DNA of 52,470 nt from Flavobacteriales bacterium. GTDB lineage: Bacteria > Bacteroidota > Bacteroidia > Flavobacteriales_D > Crocinitomicaceae. The first letter of the stretch is position 1. The number at the start of each line of letters is the position of its first letter. Positions 17,883 to 26,954 of this stretch are shown here, in pieces. Location: NCBI GenBank assembly GCA_947453715.1, contig CANGHX010000002.1:1-52470 (forward strand), written 5' to 3'. The position numbers and the translations under genes are program-made. Under the pieces are notes generated by a model. The model saw only the letters and a list, made by a program, of their open reading frames with translations. It was not told the origin of the DNA and ran no database searches.

Positions 17883-18923
17883 ATGAGTATTTCCGATAAA
17901 AAAATAAGATTTGCTGTAATTGGTGCAGGTCACATAGGAAAACGTCATGCAGAAATGATTCGTCGTGAAAACGAAGGTGAATTAGTTGCAATGATTGATG
18001 TTCGTTCAAAAGAAGAATGTAATGCTGTTGATTTCGGTGTTCCTTTTTTCAAAACATTTGATGAATTATTAGCATCAGGTATTGAATTTGATGTTGTAAA
18101 TGTTTGTACTCCAAATGGTTTACACGCTGAACAAAGTATTGCGGCATTAAATGCTAAAAAACACGTTGTTTGTGAAAAGCCAATGGGTTTAACAAAGGAG
18201 AGCTGTGAACGAGTGATCTTTAAATCGTTACAAATGTCGAAAAGTGTTTTCTGTGTGATGCAAAATAGATATTCTCCACCTTCTGAGTGGATTAAATCAG
18301 TTGTAGAAAACGGAACATTAGGAGATATTTACATGGTTCAATTGAACTGTTATTGGAATAGAGACGACCGTTATTACAAAGCAGGAGGTTGGAAAGGAAC
18401 GCCTGATTTAGATGGAGGAACATTGTTTACTCAGTTCTCTCATTTCATTGATATCATGTATTGGTTATTTGGGGATATTGATAATATTCAAGGTCGTTTT
18501 GCAGATTTTAATCACCAAAACTCAACAGCTTTTGAAGATTCAGGAATTGTAAGTTTTGATTTTATTAATGGAGGAATGGGGTGTATTAATTATTCAACTT
18601 CTGTAGCAAATCAAAACTTAGAAAGTTCAATTACAATCATCGGAAGTAAAGGAAGTGTGAAAATTGGTGGTCAATACATGAACGAAGTAGAAGTTTGTAA
18701 TGTAACTGATTATGAAATGCCAGTTTTAAAAGAATCAAATCCTGCAAATGATTATGGGCCATACAAAGGTTCTGCAGCTAATCATAATTATGTAATTCAA
18801 AACGTGATTGATTCTTTGAAAGGAAGATCAACTGCAACAACAAATGCATTAGAAGGATTGAAGGTAGTAGAGATTATTGAACGTATTTATAAAGTAAGAA
18901 ATGAGCAACTCAATATACAATAA
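17883..18923 (+). CDS. wbpB: Gfo/Idh/MocA oxidoreductase, WbpB-like
   Basis: A 346-aa NAD(P)-dependent sugar dehydrogenase. The Rossmann motif is VIGAGHIGKRH, Lys99 sits in HVVCEKPMGL, and GGTLFTQFSHFIDIMYWLFGD carries the substrate-site histidines of the family. WbpB oxidises the 3-OH of UDP-GlcNAcA to the ketone used by WbpE. Presence of the WbpA-, D- and E-like genes in the same cluster makes this the best assignment, though Gfo/Idh enzymes are diverse. The 3' end overlaps the wbpA-like start by 23 bp. Confidence 0.87.
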   Translation: MSISDKKIRFAVIGAGHIGKRHAEMIRRENEGELVAMIDVRSKEECNAVDFGVPFFKTFDELLASGIEFDVVNVCTPNGLHAEQSIAALNAKKHVVCEKPMGLTKESCERVIFKSLQMSKSVFCVMQNRYSPPSEWIKSVVENGTLGDIYMVQLNCYWNRDDRYYKAGGWKGTPDLDGGTLFTQFSHFIDIMYWLFGDIDNIQGRFADFNHQNSTAFEDSGIVSFDFINGGMGCINYSTSVANQNLESSITIIGSKGSVKIGGQYMNEVEVCNVTDYEMPVLKESNPANDYGPYKGSAANHNYVIQNVIDSLKGRSTATTNALEGLKVVEIIERIYKVRNEQLNIQ

Positions 18924-20205
18924 GTTAATAAACAAAGAAGCTAAACTTGCAGTTATCGGTTTAGGTTATGTTGGATTACCAATCGCTTTGGAATTTGCAA
19001 AACAAATTAAAGTTGTAGGTTTTGATATCAATCAAGAGAGAGTTGATTTAATGAATAATAAAATCGACCCTAGTAATGAATTAGATACTGCTGCATTTGA
19101 AAAAAGTGATATTCTTTTTACAGCTAATTTGGATGATTTAAAAGATGTTGAATTCTTTATCGTAGCAGTTCCAACTCCAATTGATGATGCGAATTTACCA
19201 AATTTAAAACCTTTATTAGGTGCAAGTTCAACAGTTGGAAAAGCTCTTAAAAAAGGTGATTATGTTGTTTTTGAATCAACAGTTTATCCTGGATGTACTG
19301 AAGAAGATTGTATTCCTGTATTAGAGGAGATTTCTGGATTGAAATTTAAAGAAGATTTTAAAGTTGGATATTCACCTGAGAGAATCAATCCAGGAGATAA
19401 AGAACATACGTTGCAAAATGTAATTAAAGTTGTTTCTGGATGTTGCGATGAATCTTTAAATGAAATCGCTCAAGTATATGAGTTGGTTGTTAAAGCTGGG
19501 GTTCATAGAGCATCTACAATTAAAGTAGCTGAAGCTGCAAAAATCATTGAGAATACGCAAAGAGATTTGAATATCGCTTTAATGAATGAGTTGTCAATCA
19601 TATTTAATAAATTGAAAATTAATACGTTTGATGTATTAGAGGCTGCTGGAACGAAGTGGAACTTTTTAAAGTTTTCACCTGGTTTAGTTGGAGGACATTG
19701 CATCGGTGTAGATCCATATTATTTAACGCATAAAGCTGCTCAAGCTGGTTACCATTCAAAAGTAATTACTAGTGGTCGCTATGTGAATGATTCAATGGGT
19801 GGTTATATTGCAAAACAATCTGTTAAGAAAATTATTGCTCAAGGAAAACATATTCAAGATGCAAAAGTTTTAGTAATGGGCGCAACTTTCAAAGAGGATG
19901 TTTCTGATATTAGAAATTCTAAAGTGATTGATATCATCAATGAATTAGTTTCGTTTCAAGTGAAAGTTGATTTAATTGATCCACACGCAAGTTCAGATGA
20001 AATGGTTCATGAATATGGGATTGGATTAATTGAAAAAGCTAAAAATGATTATGATGCAATTATCGTTGCTGTAAACCATAAGGAGTATAAAGCCTACACA
20101 GAGCAAGATTTTAAAAATTTATTAAAAGATAATAAAGGTTTATTTGTTGATGTGAAAGGAATTTTCAAAGGAAAAATCAACGATTTAGAATACTGGAGTC
20201 TTTAA
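18901..20205 (+). CDS. wbpA: UDP-N-acetylglucosamine 6-dehydrogenase, WbpA/TviB-type
   Basis: A 434-aa nucleotide-sugar dehydrogenase. VIGLGYVGLPIALEFA is the NAD motif, YSPERINPGDKEHTL and GLVGGHCIGVDPYYLTHKA (Cys267) are typical of the WbpA/TviB/WecC branch that acts on UDP-HexNAc. It should form UDP-GlcNAcA, the first step of the path continued by WbpB, WbpE and WbpD. The start at 18901 lies 23 bp inside the WbpB-like gene; the first 14 residues are not conserved and the true start could be slightly downstream. UDP-ManNAc as substrate (WecC-like) cannot be excluded. Confidence 0.9.
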   Translation: MSNSIYNKLINKEAKLAVIGLGYVGLPIALEFAKQIKVVGFDINQERVDLMNNKIDPSNELDTAAFEKSDILFTANLDDLKDVEFFIVAVPTPIDDANLPNLKPLLGASSTVGKALKKGDYVVFESTVYPGCTEEDCIPVLEEISGLKFKEDFKVGYSPERINPGDKEHTLQNVIKVVSGCCDESLNEIAQVYELVVKAGVHRASTIKVAEAAKIIENTQRDLNIALMNELSIIFNKLKINTFDVLEAAGTKWNFLKFSPGLVGGHCIGVDPYYLTHKAAQAGYHSKVITSGRYVNDSMGGYIAKQSVKKIIAQGKHIQDAKVLVMGATFKEDVSDIRNSKVIDIINELVSFQVKVDLIDPHASSDEMVHEYGIGLIEKAKNDYDAIIVAVNHKEYKAYTEQDFKNLLKDNKGLFVDVKGIFKGKINDLEYWSL

Positions 20206-20219
20206 TAAGAAGTAAATAA

Positions 20220-21269
20220 ATGCAATTTTCAAAAAACATATTGATCACAGGGGGAGCTGGTTTTATTGGCTCCCATGTAATTCGTTTATTCGTAAATAAA
20301 TATCCTTCTTATCGCATTGTTAATTTTGACAAGTTAACCTATGCAGGAAATTTAGAAAATTTAAAAGATGTTGAAAATGCATCGAATTATGTTTTTGAGA
20401 AGGGTGATATTTGTTCTTCAGATGATGTTCAACGTGTTTTTGAAAAATATAAGATTACAGATGTTATTCATTTAGCAGCAGAATCCCATGTTGATCGTTC
20501 AATTGAAGGGCCAATGGATTTTGTGATGACAAATGTTGTTGGCACTGTTAATTTACTGCAAACTGCAAAATCATCTTGGAAAGATTCACATCACGTTTTT
20601 CATCATGTATCAACGGATGAGGTTTTCGGAAGTTTAGGACAAGAAGGTTTGTTTGAAGAAACGACGAGTTATGATCCAAGAAGTCCCTATTCAGCTTCTA
20701 AAGCTTCTTCTGATCATTTTGTTCGAGCATTTTTCCATACGTATGGATTACCAGTGAAGATGTCGAATTGTTCTAACAATTATGGTTCGCACCATTTTCC
20801 TGAAAAATTAATTCCTTTAGTAATCAATAATATCGTCAATAAAAAACCACTTCCTATTTATGGTAAAGGAGATAATATTAGAGATTGGTTGTGGGTTGAA
20901 GATCATGCAAGAGCGATTGACGAGATTTTCCATAAGGGAACAATTGGAGAATCTTACAATGTTGGTGGATTGAATGAGTGGACAAATATTGATTTAGTGA
21001 GATACCTTTGTAAAATTCTAGATCAAAAATTGAATAGGGTAGCAGGTGAAAATGAGCAGTTGATTACATTTGTAAAAGACAGAGCTGGTCACGATGCTAG
21101 GTATGCAATTGATGCTTCAAAACTTGAAAAAGAATTGGGGTGGAAGCCTTCAATTCAATTTGAAGAAGGTCTAGAAAAAACAGTTGATTGGTACCTTGAA
21201 AATACAGAATGGGTTGATAAAGTGACAAGTGGAGCTTATCAAACATATTATGAAAATATGTACAAATAA
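20220..21269 (+). CDS. rmlB: dTDP-glucose 4,6-dehydratase
   Basis: A 349-aa extended SDR. GGAGFIGSHVIRLF binds NAD, S131-T132-D133-E134 (STDEVFG) and Y157xxxK161 (YSASK) are the RmlB catalytic residues, and SNNYGSHHFPEKLIPL is a family signature. It makes dTDP-4-keto-6-deoxyglucose. The other dTDP-rhamnose genes (rmlA, rmlC) are not in the window; an RmlD-like SDR occurs 11.5 kb downstream. The spacing of 14 nt from the wbpA-like gene suggests the same operon. The final sugar could be rhamnose or an amino-deoxy sugar. Confidence 0.93.
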   Translation: MQFSKNILITGGAGFIGSHVIRLFVNKYPSYRIVNFDKLTYAGNLENLKDVENASNYVFEKGDICSSDDVQRVFEKYKITDVIHLAAESHVDRSIEGPMDFVMTNVVGTVNLLQTAKSSWKDSHHVFHHVSTDEVFGSLGQEGLFEETTSYDPRSPYSASKASSDHFVRAFFHTYGLPVKMSNCSNNYGSHHFPEKLIPLVINNIVNKKPLPIYGKGDNIRDWLWVEDHARAIDEIFHKGTIGESYNVGGLNEWTNIDLVRYLCKILDQKLNRVAGENEQLITFVKDRAGHDARYAIDASKLEKELGWKPSIQFEEGLEKTVDWYLENTEWVDKVTSGAYQTYYENMYK

Positions 21270-21281
21270 AGTATAGTAACT

Positions 21282-22025
21282 ATGAATTTTTTTTCAAAAT
21301 TGTTTTCGACTAAAGGTAATTCTGAACCTGTAGATTTGTCTTTATTAAAAACAGATGTTCATAGTCATTTGATACCGGGAATTGATGATGGATCACAATC
21401 ATTAGATGATTCCATCGCAATGCTTTATAAATTTAAAGAATTAGGATACAAAAAAGTGATCACTACACCTCACATTATGAGTGATCAATATAAAAACACA
21501 CCTGAAATTATATATGCTGGTTTAGAAGTTGTTCGAGCTGAATTAAAACGAATTAACTTAGATATTGAAATTGAGGCTGCAGCCGAATACTTCTTTGATG
21601 AAACCTTATTTGAGAAAATAAAGAAAAAAGAACTGATGACTTTCAATGGAAATCATGTTTTGGTTGAATTTTCATTTTTCTCAATGCCTCAAGGTGAAGA
21701 GAATCTATTTTTTGAATTATTGACCAATGGTTATCAGCCTGTGCTTGCACATTTTGAAAGGTACTCATTTCTTCATGGTTCAATTGAAAAAGCGATTGAA
21801 TGGAGAAACAAAGGAATTTACATTCAAATGAACTTAAATTCGCTTTCAGGTCATTATGGACCAGAAGTGAAAAGGCAAGCAGAAAAGCTAATTCAAGCAG
21901 GTGCAATTGATTTAGTTGGAACGGATTGCCATAGAATAGAGCATTTATTGTTGTTAGAAAAACAATTATCAAGCTCAAATTTCAAAAAGTTATTTGAACT
22001 GAATTTCAAAAATAATCAATTGTAA
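21282..22025 (+). CDS. CpsB/CapC-type PHP-family tyrosine phosphatase
   Basis: A 247-aa PHP-fold metal-dependent hydrolase. TDVHSHLIPGIDDG at about residues 24-37 and TTPHIM, HFERY and GTDCHR further on supply the metal ligands. CpsB/CapC/YwqE proteins remove phosphate from the tyrosine-rich tail of polysaccharide co-polymerase kinases (Wzc/CapB) and so control capsule or exopolysaccharide chain length. No kinase is in the window. Position at the end of the sugar cluster supports a role in surface glycan export. It ends 4 nt from the convergent DUF2279 gene, leaving no room for a terminator. Confidence 0.88.
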   Translation: MNFFSKLFSTKGNSEPVDLSLLKTDVHSHLIPGIDDGSQSLDDSIAMLYKFKELGYKKVITTPHIMSDQYKNTPEIIYAGLEVVRAELKRINLDIEIEAAAEYFFDETLFEKIKKKELMTFNGNHVLVEFSFFSMPQGEENLFFELLTNGYQPVLAHFERYSFLHGSIEKAIEWRNKGIYIQMNLNSLSGHYGPEVKRQAEKLIQAGAIDLVGTDCHRIEHLLLLEKQLSSSNFKKLFELNFKNNQL

Positions 22026-22029
22026 ATCT

Positions 22030-22932
22030 TTAGAAATAGATACCTTTTGCAATCATCTTACCATCCGATAAAATCAGTGTAGGAAAAGGTATTTTGATGT
22101 AATTGAATTTTTTGACTATTGCTTTTAACCAAGGTTTTTTAATTGGAATTTTACTAAAATCAACATCTAAAGACATCAAAAATTCTCTTTTAGCATGGTA
22201 ATTTATTAATGTTTTAGCATCAGTGTAATAATTATCATTACCTACAATTTTTTGATCAATACTATAACCTAAAGAAAGACAAATCCATTTCGGAATTTTA
22301 GTGCTTTGAAAAAAGCGAGAAGGATTAAAACTGATCCAATATGTTTGACCATTGTAATCTTTCAATAATCTTTCAGAAAAACTTGCTCCGAGTATATCAG
22401 GTCTTAATTGAGCATAATTTGTTTTGTGATCGGAAAATTTTAAGATGAAATATTGATCTTTTAATAATATTTCTTGTGATAAAAATGATGCTGCTCCAAT
22501 TGTATTAGCTCCCATATCTAAAAGAGAAAATCCCCATCCTGAACTAAAACCATCTAATATTTCTAAGGTGCTTTGAAATCCAAACCCAATACTTGTCCCT
22601 ATGATTGCCGCCTTCTTGTTTTTATAACCACTCCATTTGTAAAATTCAGTTAATTGAAGAGCTAATTTGTTTGTTGTATATAGATGCCCAACTTTATCCA
22701 TTTGAAGCCATTCATTCCCATCGTTAAAAAAATGAAATTTAGAAGAAGAATATTCTTTATACCAAACTGAATAAAGACCAGCAGTTCCACCTATCCAAGA
22801 CGCAGAAATTAATGATGTTGTTGTGATGCTTCGTTTAGTTGAAATAGAATCAGGAATAGAAAAGAATTCTTTTTGACTGGTGCTAAAAAGTGAAATGAAA
22901 CAAAACCATAATAAAAGCACCTTATTTTTCAT
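22030..22932 (-). CDS. DUF2279 family exported protein
   Basis: A 300-aa protein with a signal peptide (MKNKVLLLWFCFISLFSTSQ). The middle part, MDKVGHLYTTNKLALQLTEF followed by GIGFQSTLEILDGFSSGWGFS-like wording and LLDMGANTIGA, is the DUF2279 (YfiM-like) signature. The function is not known. Several hydrophobic stretches within the domain suggest association with a membrane. It stands alone on the minus strand between the sugar cluster and the LOG-family gene, with a divergent 156-bp spacer. Confidence 0.82.
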   Translation of the reverse strand: MKNKVLLLWFCFISLFSTSQKEFFSIPDSISTKRSITTTSLISASWIGGTAGLYSVWYKEYSSSKFHFFNDGNEWLQMDKVGHLYTTNKLALQLTEFYKWSGYKNKKAAIIGTSIGFGFQSTLEILDGFSSGWGFSLLDMGANTIGAASFLSQEILLKDQYFILKFSDHKTNYAQLRPDILGASFSERLLKDYNGQTYWISFNPSRFFQSTKIPKWICLSLGYSIDQKIVGNDNYYTDAKTLINYHAKREFLMSLDVDFSKIPIKKPWLKAIVKKFNYIKIPFPTLILSDGKMIAKGIYF

Positions 22933-23088
22933 TCTGTCGAAATTAATTTAAAAATTTCAAAGTATATCCGTTTAGTAGAAAAAAAACATATTAATCAGTT
23001 TTAATATTGCAATATTATATTATTTTTATCGTAAATGATATAACACCTAAGTCAACAGAATTTACTATAAATTGATAATATTATAAAT

Positions 23089-23772
23089 ATGAATACTTTA
23101 AGAAGAGATTGGTCTGAAATTAAGACAAACGATAGTTGGGCAATTTTTAAAATAATGTCTGAGTTCGTGGAAGGGTACGAACGAATGGCTAAAATAGGTC
23201 CATGTATTTCGGTTTTTGGTTCGGCTAGAACAAAGCCAGATAATAAATATTTCCAATTGGCGATTGAGGTTTCCGATAAATTAGCCAAGTCTGGATATGG
23301 TGTGATTACTGGTGGTGGACCAGGAATTATGGAAGCTGCAAATAAAGGTGCTCAAGAAGGAGGTGGAAAATCAGTTGGTTTGAATATTGACCTTCCTTTT
23401 GAACAAAATCACAATCCATATATTGATGCTGAGCATAATTTAGAATTTGATTATTTTTTCGTGAGAAAAGTAATTTTTGTTAAATACTCTCAAGGGTTTG
23501 TTGTCATGCCTGGTGGGTTAGGCACAATGGATGAAATGTTTGAAGCATTAACATTAATTCAAACAAAAAAAATCAATAAGCGCCCGATTGTTCTGGTTGG
23601 GAAGAAATATTGGTCTGGATTGGTTGATTGGATTAAAGAAGCAATGTTAGAACAAGAACAAAATATCTCGGCTGCTGACCTAGATTTATTTGCACTTGTA
23701 GATACAGCAGATGAAGCTGTTAAGTATATTAATGATTTTTACAAATCACATGAATTGACTCCTAATTTTTAA
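23089..23772 (+). CDS. LOG-family nucleotide hydrolase (TIGR00730)
   Basis: A 227-aa Rossmann-like protein with GGGPGIMEAANKGA (about residues 79-92) and PGGLGTMDEMFEALTL (about 141-156), the two signatures of the LONELY GUY family. Known members cleave the N-glycosidic bond of nucleoside monophosphates (cytokinin riboside phosphates, AMP). Many are misnamed lysine decarboxylases. The protein is cytosolic. It is followed by a strong terminator, so it is a single-gene unit. Confidence 0.88.
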   Translation: MNTLRRDWSEIKTNDSWAIFKIMSEFVEGYERMAKIGPCISVFGSARTKPDNKYFQLAIEVSDKLAKSGYGVITGGGPGIMEAANKGAQEGGGKSVGLNIDLPFEQNHNPYIDAEHNLEFDYFFVRKVIFVKYSQGFVVMPGGLGTMDEMFEALTLIQTKKINKRPIVLVGKKYWSGLVDWIKEAMLEQEQNISAADLDLFALVDTADEAVKYINDFYKSHELTPNF

Positions 23773-23797
23773 AATTAAGATCATAAAATAGATTGAA

Positions 23798-23835
23798 AAT
23801 GAGAAAAGTAGTAAAACTTTTCTCATTTTTTTTTA
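23798..23835 (+). terminator. Strong intrinsic terminator of the LOG-family gene
   Basis: A perfect 12-bp stem, AATGAGAAAAGT (23798-23809) with ACTTTTCTCATT (23816-23827), has a 6-nt loop and is followed by a run of T. Confidence 0.9.
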
Positions 23836-23863
23836 ATAATGTTAAAACTTCATTCATAATCCT

Positions 23864-23871
23864 TAAATTTG
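23864..23871 (+). promoter_or_regulatory. Candidate -7 element before the PASTA gene
   Basis: TAAATTTG matches TAnnTTTG and lies 23 nt before the ATG at 23895, just after the previous terminator. The -33 box is weak. Confidence 0.45.
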
Positions 23872-23894
23872 GTCTTTGAATTCAGAATTTATAA

Positions 23895-24701
23895 ATGGAA
23901 TTAATTAGAAAAATTCGTGCATTTGTTTGGAGTAAGCACTTCCTTAAACATTTTGGTTTAGTAATCTTGACTTACTTTGTTGTAGTTAGTTTTGTTATCT
24001 TTTATTTAGATAGTTACACAAATCATGGACAAAAAATTGAAGTTCCAAATTTGATCGGAAAAAATGTAAGTACAATCAAATCAATAATTGAAGATAGAGA
24101 TTTGGAATATGAAATCTTAGATTCAATTTATGATCCTAAAAAACCCGAAGGAACTATTTTAGATCAAGATCCTCTTCCAACATCTAAATCTTTAGTTTTT
24201 GTTAAAGAAGGAAGAATTATTCGTGTTCGAGTATCCAAAAAGACGCGTTTAGTTGAAATGCCAAGTTTGATAGATAAATCTATTCGTTTTGCTGAAAGTG
24301 TTTTAGAGAATAGAGGATTAGAATGCTCAATTGAATACAAACCATCTTCAGAAGCAGATGGTGCTGTATTGGAACAAATATATAAAGGAAAGAAAATTAA
24401 AGAAGGACAACGTATACCAATTGGATCTAAAATTGTTTTAATCGTTGGAAGAAATGAAGGTGGTGAACCTGTTCAAATTCCTAATCTTTATGGATTGACA
24501 ATATCTGAAGCAAAAATGCGTTTATCAGAAATACCTTCGTTGGTGTTTAATTTAAATTGTCCTGATTGTATGAATTCTGAAGATTCATCTAATGCAAGAA
24601 TTGAATCTCAATCTCCAGAATTTATTGATGGCGTACTCTCGCCTGCAGGAACAACAGTTACAATTAATGCTTCGAAGAATTTTATAGGAGATGGTCAATA
24701 G
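23895..24701 (+). CDS. Membrane-anchored PASTA-domain protein
   Basis: A 268-aa protein. A short basic N-terminus precedes one transmembrane helix (about residues 18-38, FGLVILTYFVVVSFVIFYL). Three PASTA repeats follow in the periplasm: about 46-115 (KIEVPNLIGKNVSTIKSII), 117-188 (LVEMPSLIDKSIRFAESVL) and 190-262 (PVQIPNLYGLTISEAKMRL). PASTA domains bind peptidoglycan fragments in kinases and PBPs; here there is no enzyme domain. It is followed closely by a T9SS cargo gene and an RluD-like gene in one run. Confidence 0.88.
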   Translation: MELIRKIRAFVWSKHFLKHFGLVILTYFVVVSFVIFYLDSYTNHGQKIEVPNLIGKNVSTIKSIIEDRDLEYEILDSIYDPKKPEGTILDQDPLPTSKSLVFVKEGRIIRVRVSKKTRLVEMPSLIDKSIRFAESVLENRGLECSIEYKPSSEADGAVLEQIYKGKKIKEGQRIPIGSKIVLIVGRNEGGEPVQIPNLYGLTISEAKMRLSEIPSLVFNLNCPDCMNSEDSSNARIESQSPEFIDGVLSPAGTTVTINASKNFIGDGQ

Positions 24702-24728
24702 ACCAAATTGAAATTTAAGACGCTTATT

Positions 24729-26954
24729 ATGAAGTTAATTTCTACGCTATTTATTGTTTTTATCAATGGGATGATGTTATTTGCGCAAGGTGAATCCATC
24801 GGGCCATTATCAGAGAATCAATCTTTAATGAGGACAGTAAATCAGGAGCAAAAATCATTAAATACAACTTTTGATAGTACTTTTTTGTATATTTCTGACA
24901 CCCTTAATTTACCTTTTTTAGATGAGTTTAGTACAAATAGATTTCAAACATATATAAAGGATTTTGCTGACCCAAATGTAACGTTTGTTAAGGAATACAA
25001 AGTATTGGATGCAGTCTCATTGTTGCCGATAAATAATTCGGATAGATACACAATACTCCCTACCTTTAGAAGAACTTACAATGTTGCTGCCAATACACAT
25101 GCAGATGTTCCATTAACTAGTGTTTCATTAAAAGTTGGAAATCAATTAAATTATCCAACAGTTTATACTACCACAACTGCTTATCCACCTTATTATATTT
25201 ATGATACGTTGGATTTTCCAAATCCTTCAGATACCGTTTGGATTGCAGATCCGGATATTTATCAAGATTCTTCAACTCAGTTTTTTTTACCAATAAATAA
25301 TCCAAATTTACTTTGGTTAGATAATAATGTGTTTCAAAATTATACATATGCCGTTCAACCTTGGACATTAGGAGTTGTTACATTCGATGGATTAAAAAAT
25401 GATGGAAATGCTTACACTCTCGGGGCAGTTAATCCAAGCTTTGCAGATTTTTTGACATCAAAGCCAATTGATCTTTCAAGTTTTACTGCTTCAGATTCAA
25501 TTTATCTGAGTTTTTTATTTCAAGGTGAAGGTTTTGGAGATATACCAGAGGCAAGTGATTCCCTAGTTTTAGAGTTTTATGCTGATGATTTGAATCAATG
25601 GTTTTGGGCTTGGAGTACTTCAGGTATTGGGACTTCTGAATTTAAAGTTGGGAATGTTAATGTGCTTGATGCAAAATTTTTTAAAAAAGGATTTCAATTT
25701 AGGTTTAAAAATTATGGAAGTCTTGCTGGGAATTTTGACAATTTTCATTTAGATTATGTTCATATGCGATCTGTTTCAAATGGTTTTAGCGATACACTAT
25801 TCGAAGATTTCGCCTTTGTTTATCCTATTAAATCTCTTCTAAAGAATTATACATCGGTACCTTGGGATCATTATAAAAATAATTTTTCTGGTAAAATGTC
25901 TGATAATGTTGAAATGTCAATACGAAATGGAAGTAATTCAGCAGAAAACAATTCGACACCTGGCAAAGTTGAAGTTTTTTACAATGGCGTTTTAGAATCG
26001 TCTTTTGGAGTAACTGGCTCAAGTTTATCAAACAATGATTTAAATTATTCTCCACGAACTTTTTATGATTCATACCATGATTTTTCCTCAGGATACCATT
26101 TTGATGAAACAAAAACAGGTGATGATCAACATTTTAAAATAAAAGGTTCTATTCAAGCAATATTTCCAAACTTAGGCACGAACGATACAACGATAACGGA
26201 TCAATTTTTCAGTAATTATTATAGTTATGATGATGGATCTGCTGAAGCTGCTTATGGTCCAACAGGTGCACAAGCTAGATTAGCTATTAGATTCGATTCA
26301 TATGAGGCAGATTCCTTAATTGGTATAATGACAAATTTTGTAAAATCAGCTACCGATGTTTCAAATCAATTATTCTTATTAACGGTATGGGGAGATTCAA
26401 ACGGGCAGCCAGGTTCAGTAATTTATCAAGATACTATTTTTTCTCCAAGAACTCCTAAGTATGAGTACGGTTTAAATAATTTTCATACTTATTATTTTTT
26501 AGACACATTGAAAGTGCCAGTTGGTACAACTTTCTATATTGGGTGGAGACAGTTTGATGCGACTCGTTTAGATATTGGATTTGATCGAAATGTAGACTCG
26601 AAATCCAAAACATTTTATAGTACTACTAACGAATTAACATGGAATCAATCTCAAATATCAGGAACAGCAATGATTCGCCCAATTTTTTCAACTGCTTTAG
26701 ATGCTCAATTAGGAGTGAGACTAATTTCTGCGAAAAAAAGTGACTTATTGATTTACCCAAATCCTACAACAGGAAATTTAACTGTGAAACATTTAGATGA
26801 TAATTATTTAGGAGTAGAAGTATATTCACTGCAGGGACAATTAATTATTGATACAAATTCTGATCAAATCGATTTATCTGATAAACCTTCAGGTGTTTAT
26901 TTTGTAAAACAAAAAGGGAATCTCCCACACGTATATAAAATTATCAAAGAATAA
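24729..26954 (+). CDS. Secreted protein with T9SS type A sorting domain
   Basis: A 741-aa protein from ATG 24729, giving a neat signal peptide (MKLISTLFIVFINGMMLFAQ). A TTG at 24708 would add seven residues and is an alternative. The body is a large beta-rich, Ser/Asp/Asn-rich exoprotein with no catalytic motif that I recognise. The last 70 residues or so (LLIYPNPTTGNLTVKHL ... GVYFVKQ ... HVYKIIKE) are a type A T9SS C-terminal domain. Stop and next start overlap (TAATG), so it is coupled to the pseudouridine synthase gene. A secreted protein joined to an RNA-modifying gene probably reflects convenience, not shared function. Confidence 0.85.
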   Translation: MKLISTLFIVFINGMMLFAQGESIGPLSENQSLMRTVNQEQKSLNTTFDSTFLYISDTLNLPFLDEFSTNRFQTYIKDFADPNVTFVKEYKVLDAVSLLPINNSDRYTILPTFRRTYNVAANTHADVPLTSVSLKVGNQLNYPTVYTTTTAYPPYYIYDTLDFPNPSDTVWIADPDIYQDSSTQFFLPINNPNLLWLDNNVFQNYTYAVQPWTLGVVTFDGLKNDGNAYTLGAVNPSFADFLTSKPIDLSSFTASDSIYLSFLFQGEGFGDIPEASDSLVLEFYADDLNQWFWAWSTSGIGTSEFKVGNVNVLDAKFFKKGFQFRFKNYGSLAGNFDNFHLDYVHMRSVSNGFSDTLFEDFAFVYPIKSLLKNYTSVPWDHYKNNFSGKMSDNVEMSIRNGSNSAENNSTPGKVEVFYNGVLESSFGVTGSSLSNNDLNYSPRTFYDSYHDFSSGYHFDETKTGDDQHFKIKGSIQAIFPNLGTNDTTITDQFFSNYYSYDDGSAEAAYGPTGAQARLAIRFDSYEADSLIGIMTNFVKSATDVSNQLFLLTVWGDSNGQPGSVIYQDTIFSPRTPKYEYGLNNFHTYYFLDTLKVPVGTTFYIGWRQFDATRLDIGFDRNVDSKSKTFYSTTNELTWNQSQISGTAMIRPIFSTALDAQLGVRLISAKKSDLLIYPNPTTGNLTVKHLDDNYLGVEVYSLQGQLIIDTNSDQIDLSDKPSGVYFVKQKGNLPHVYKIIKE

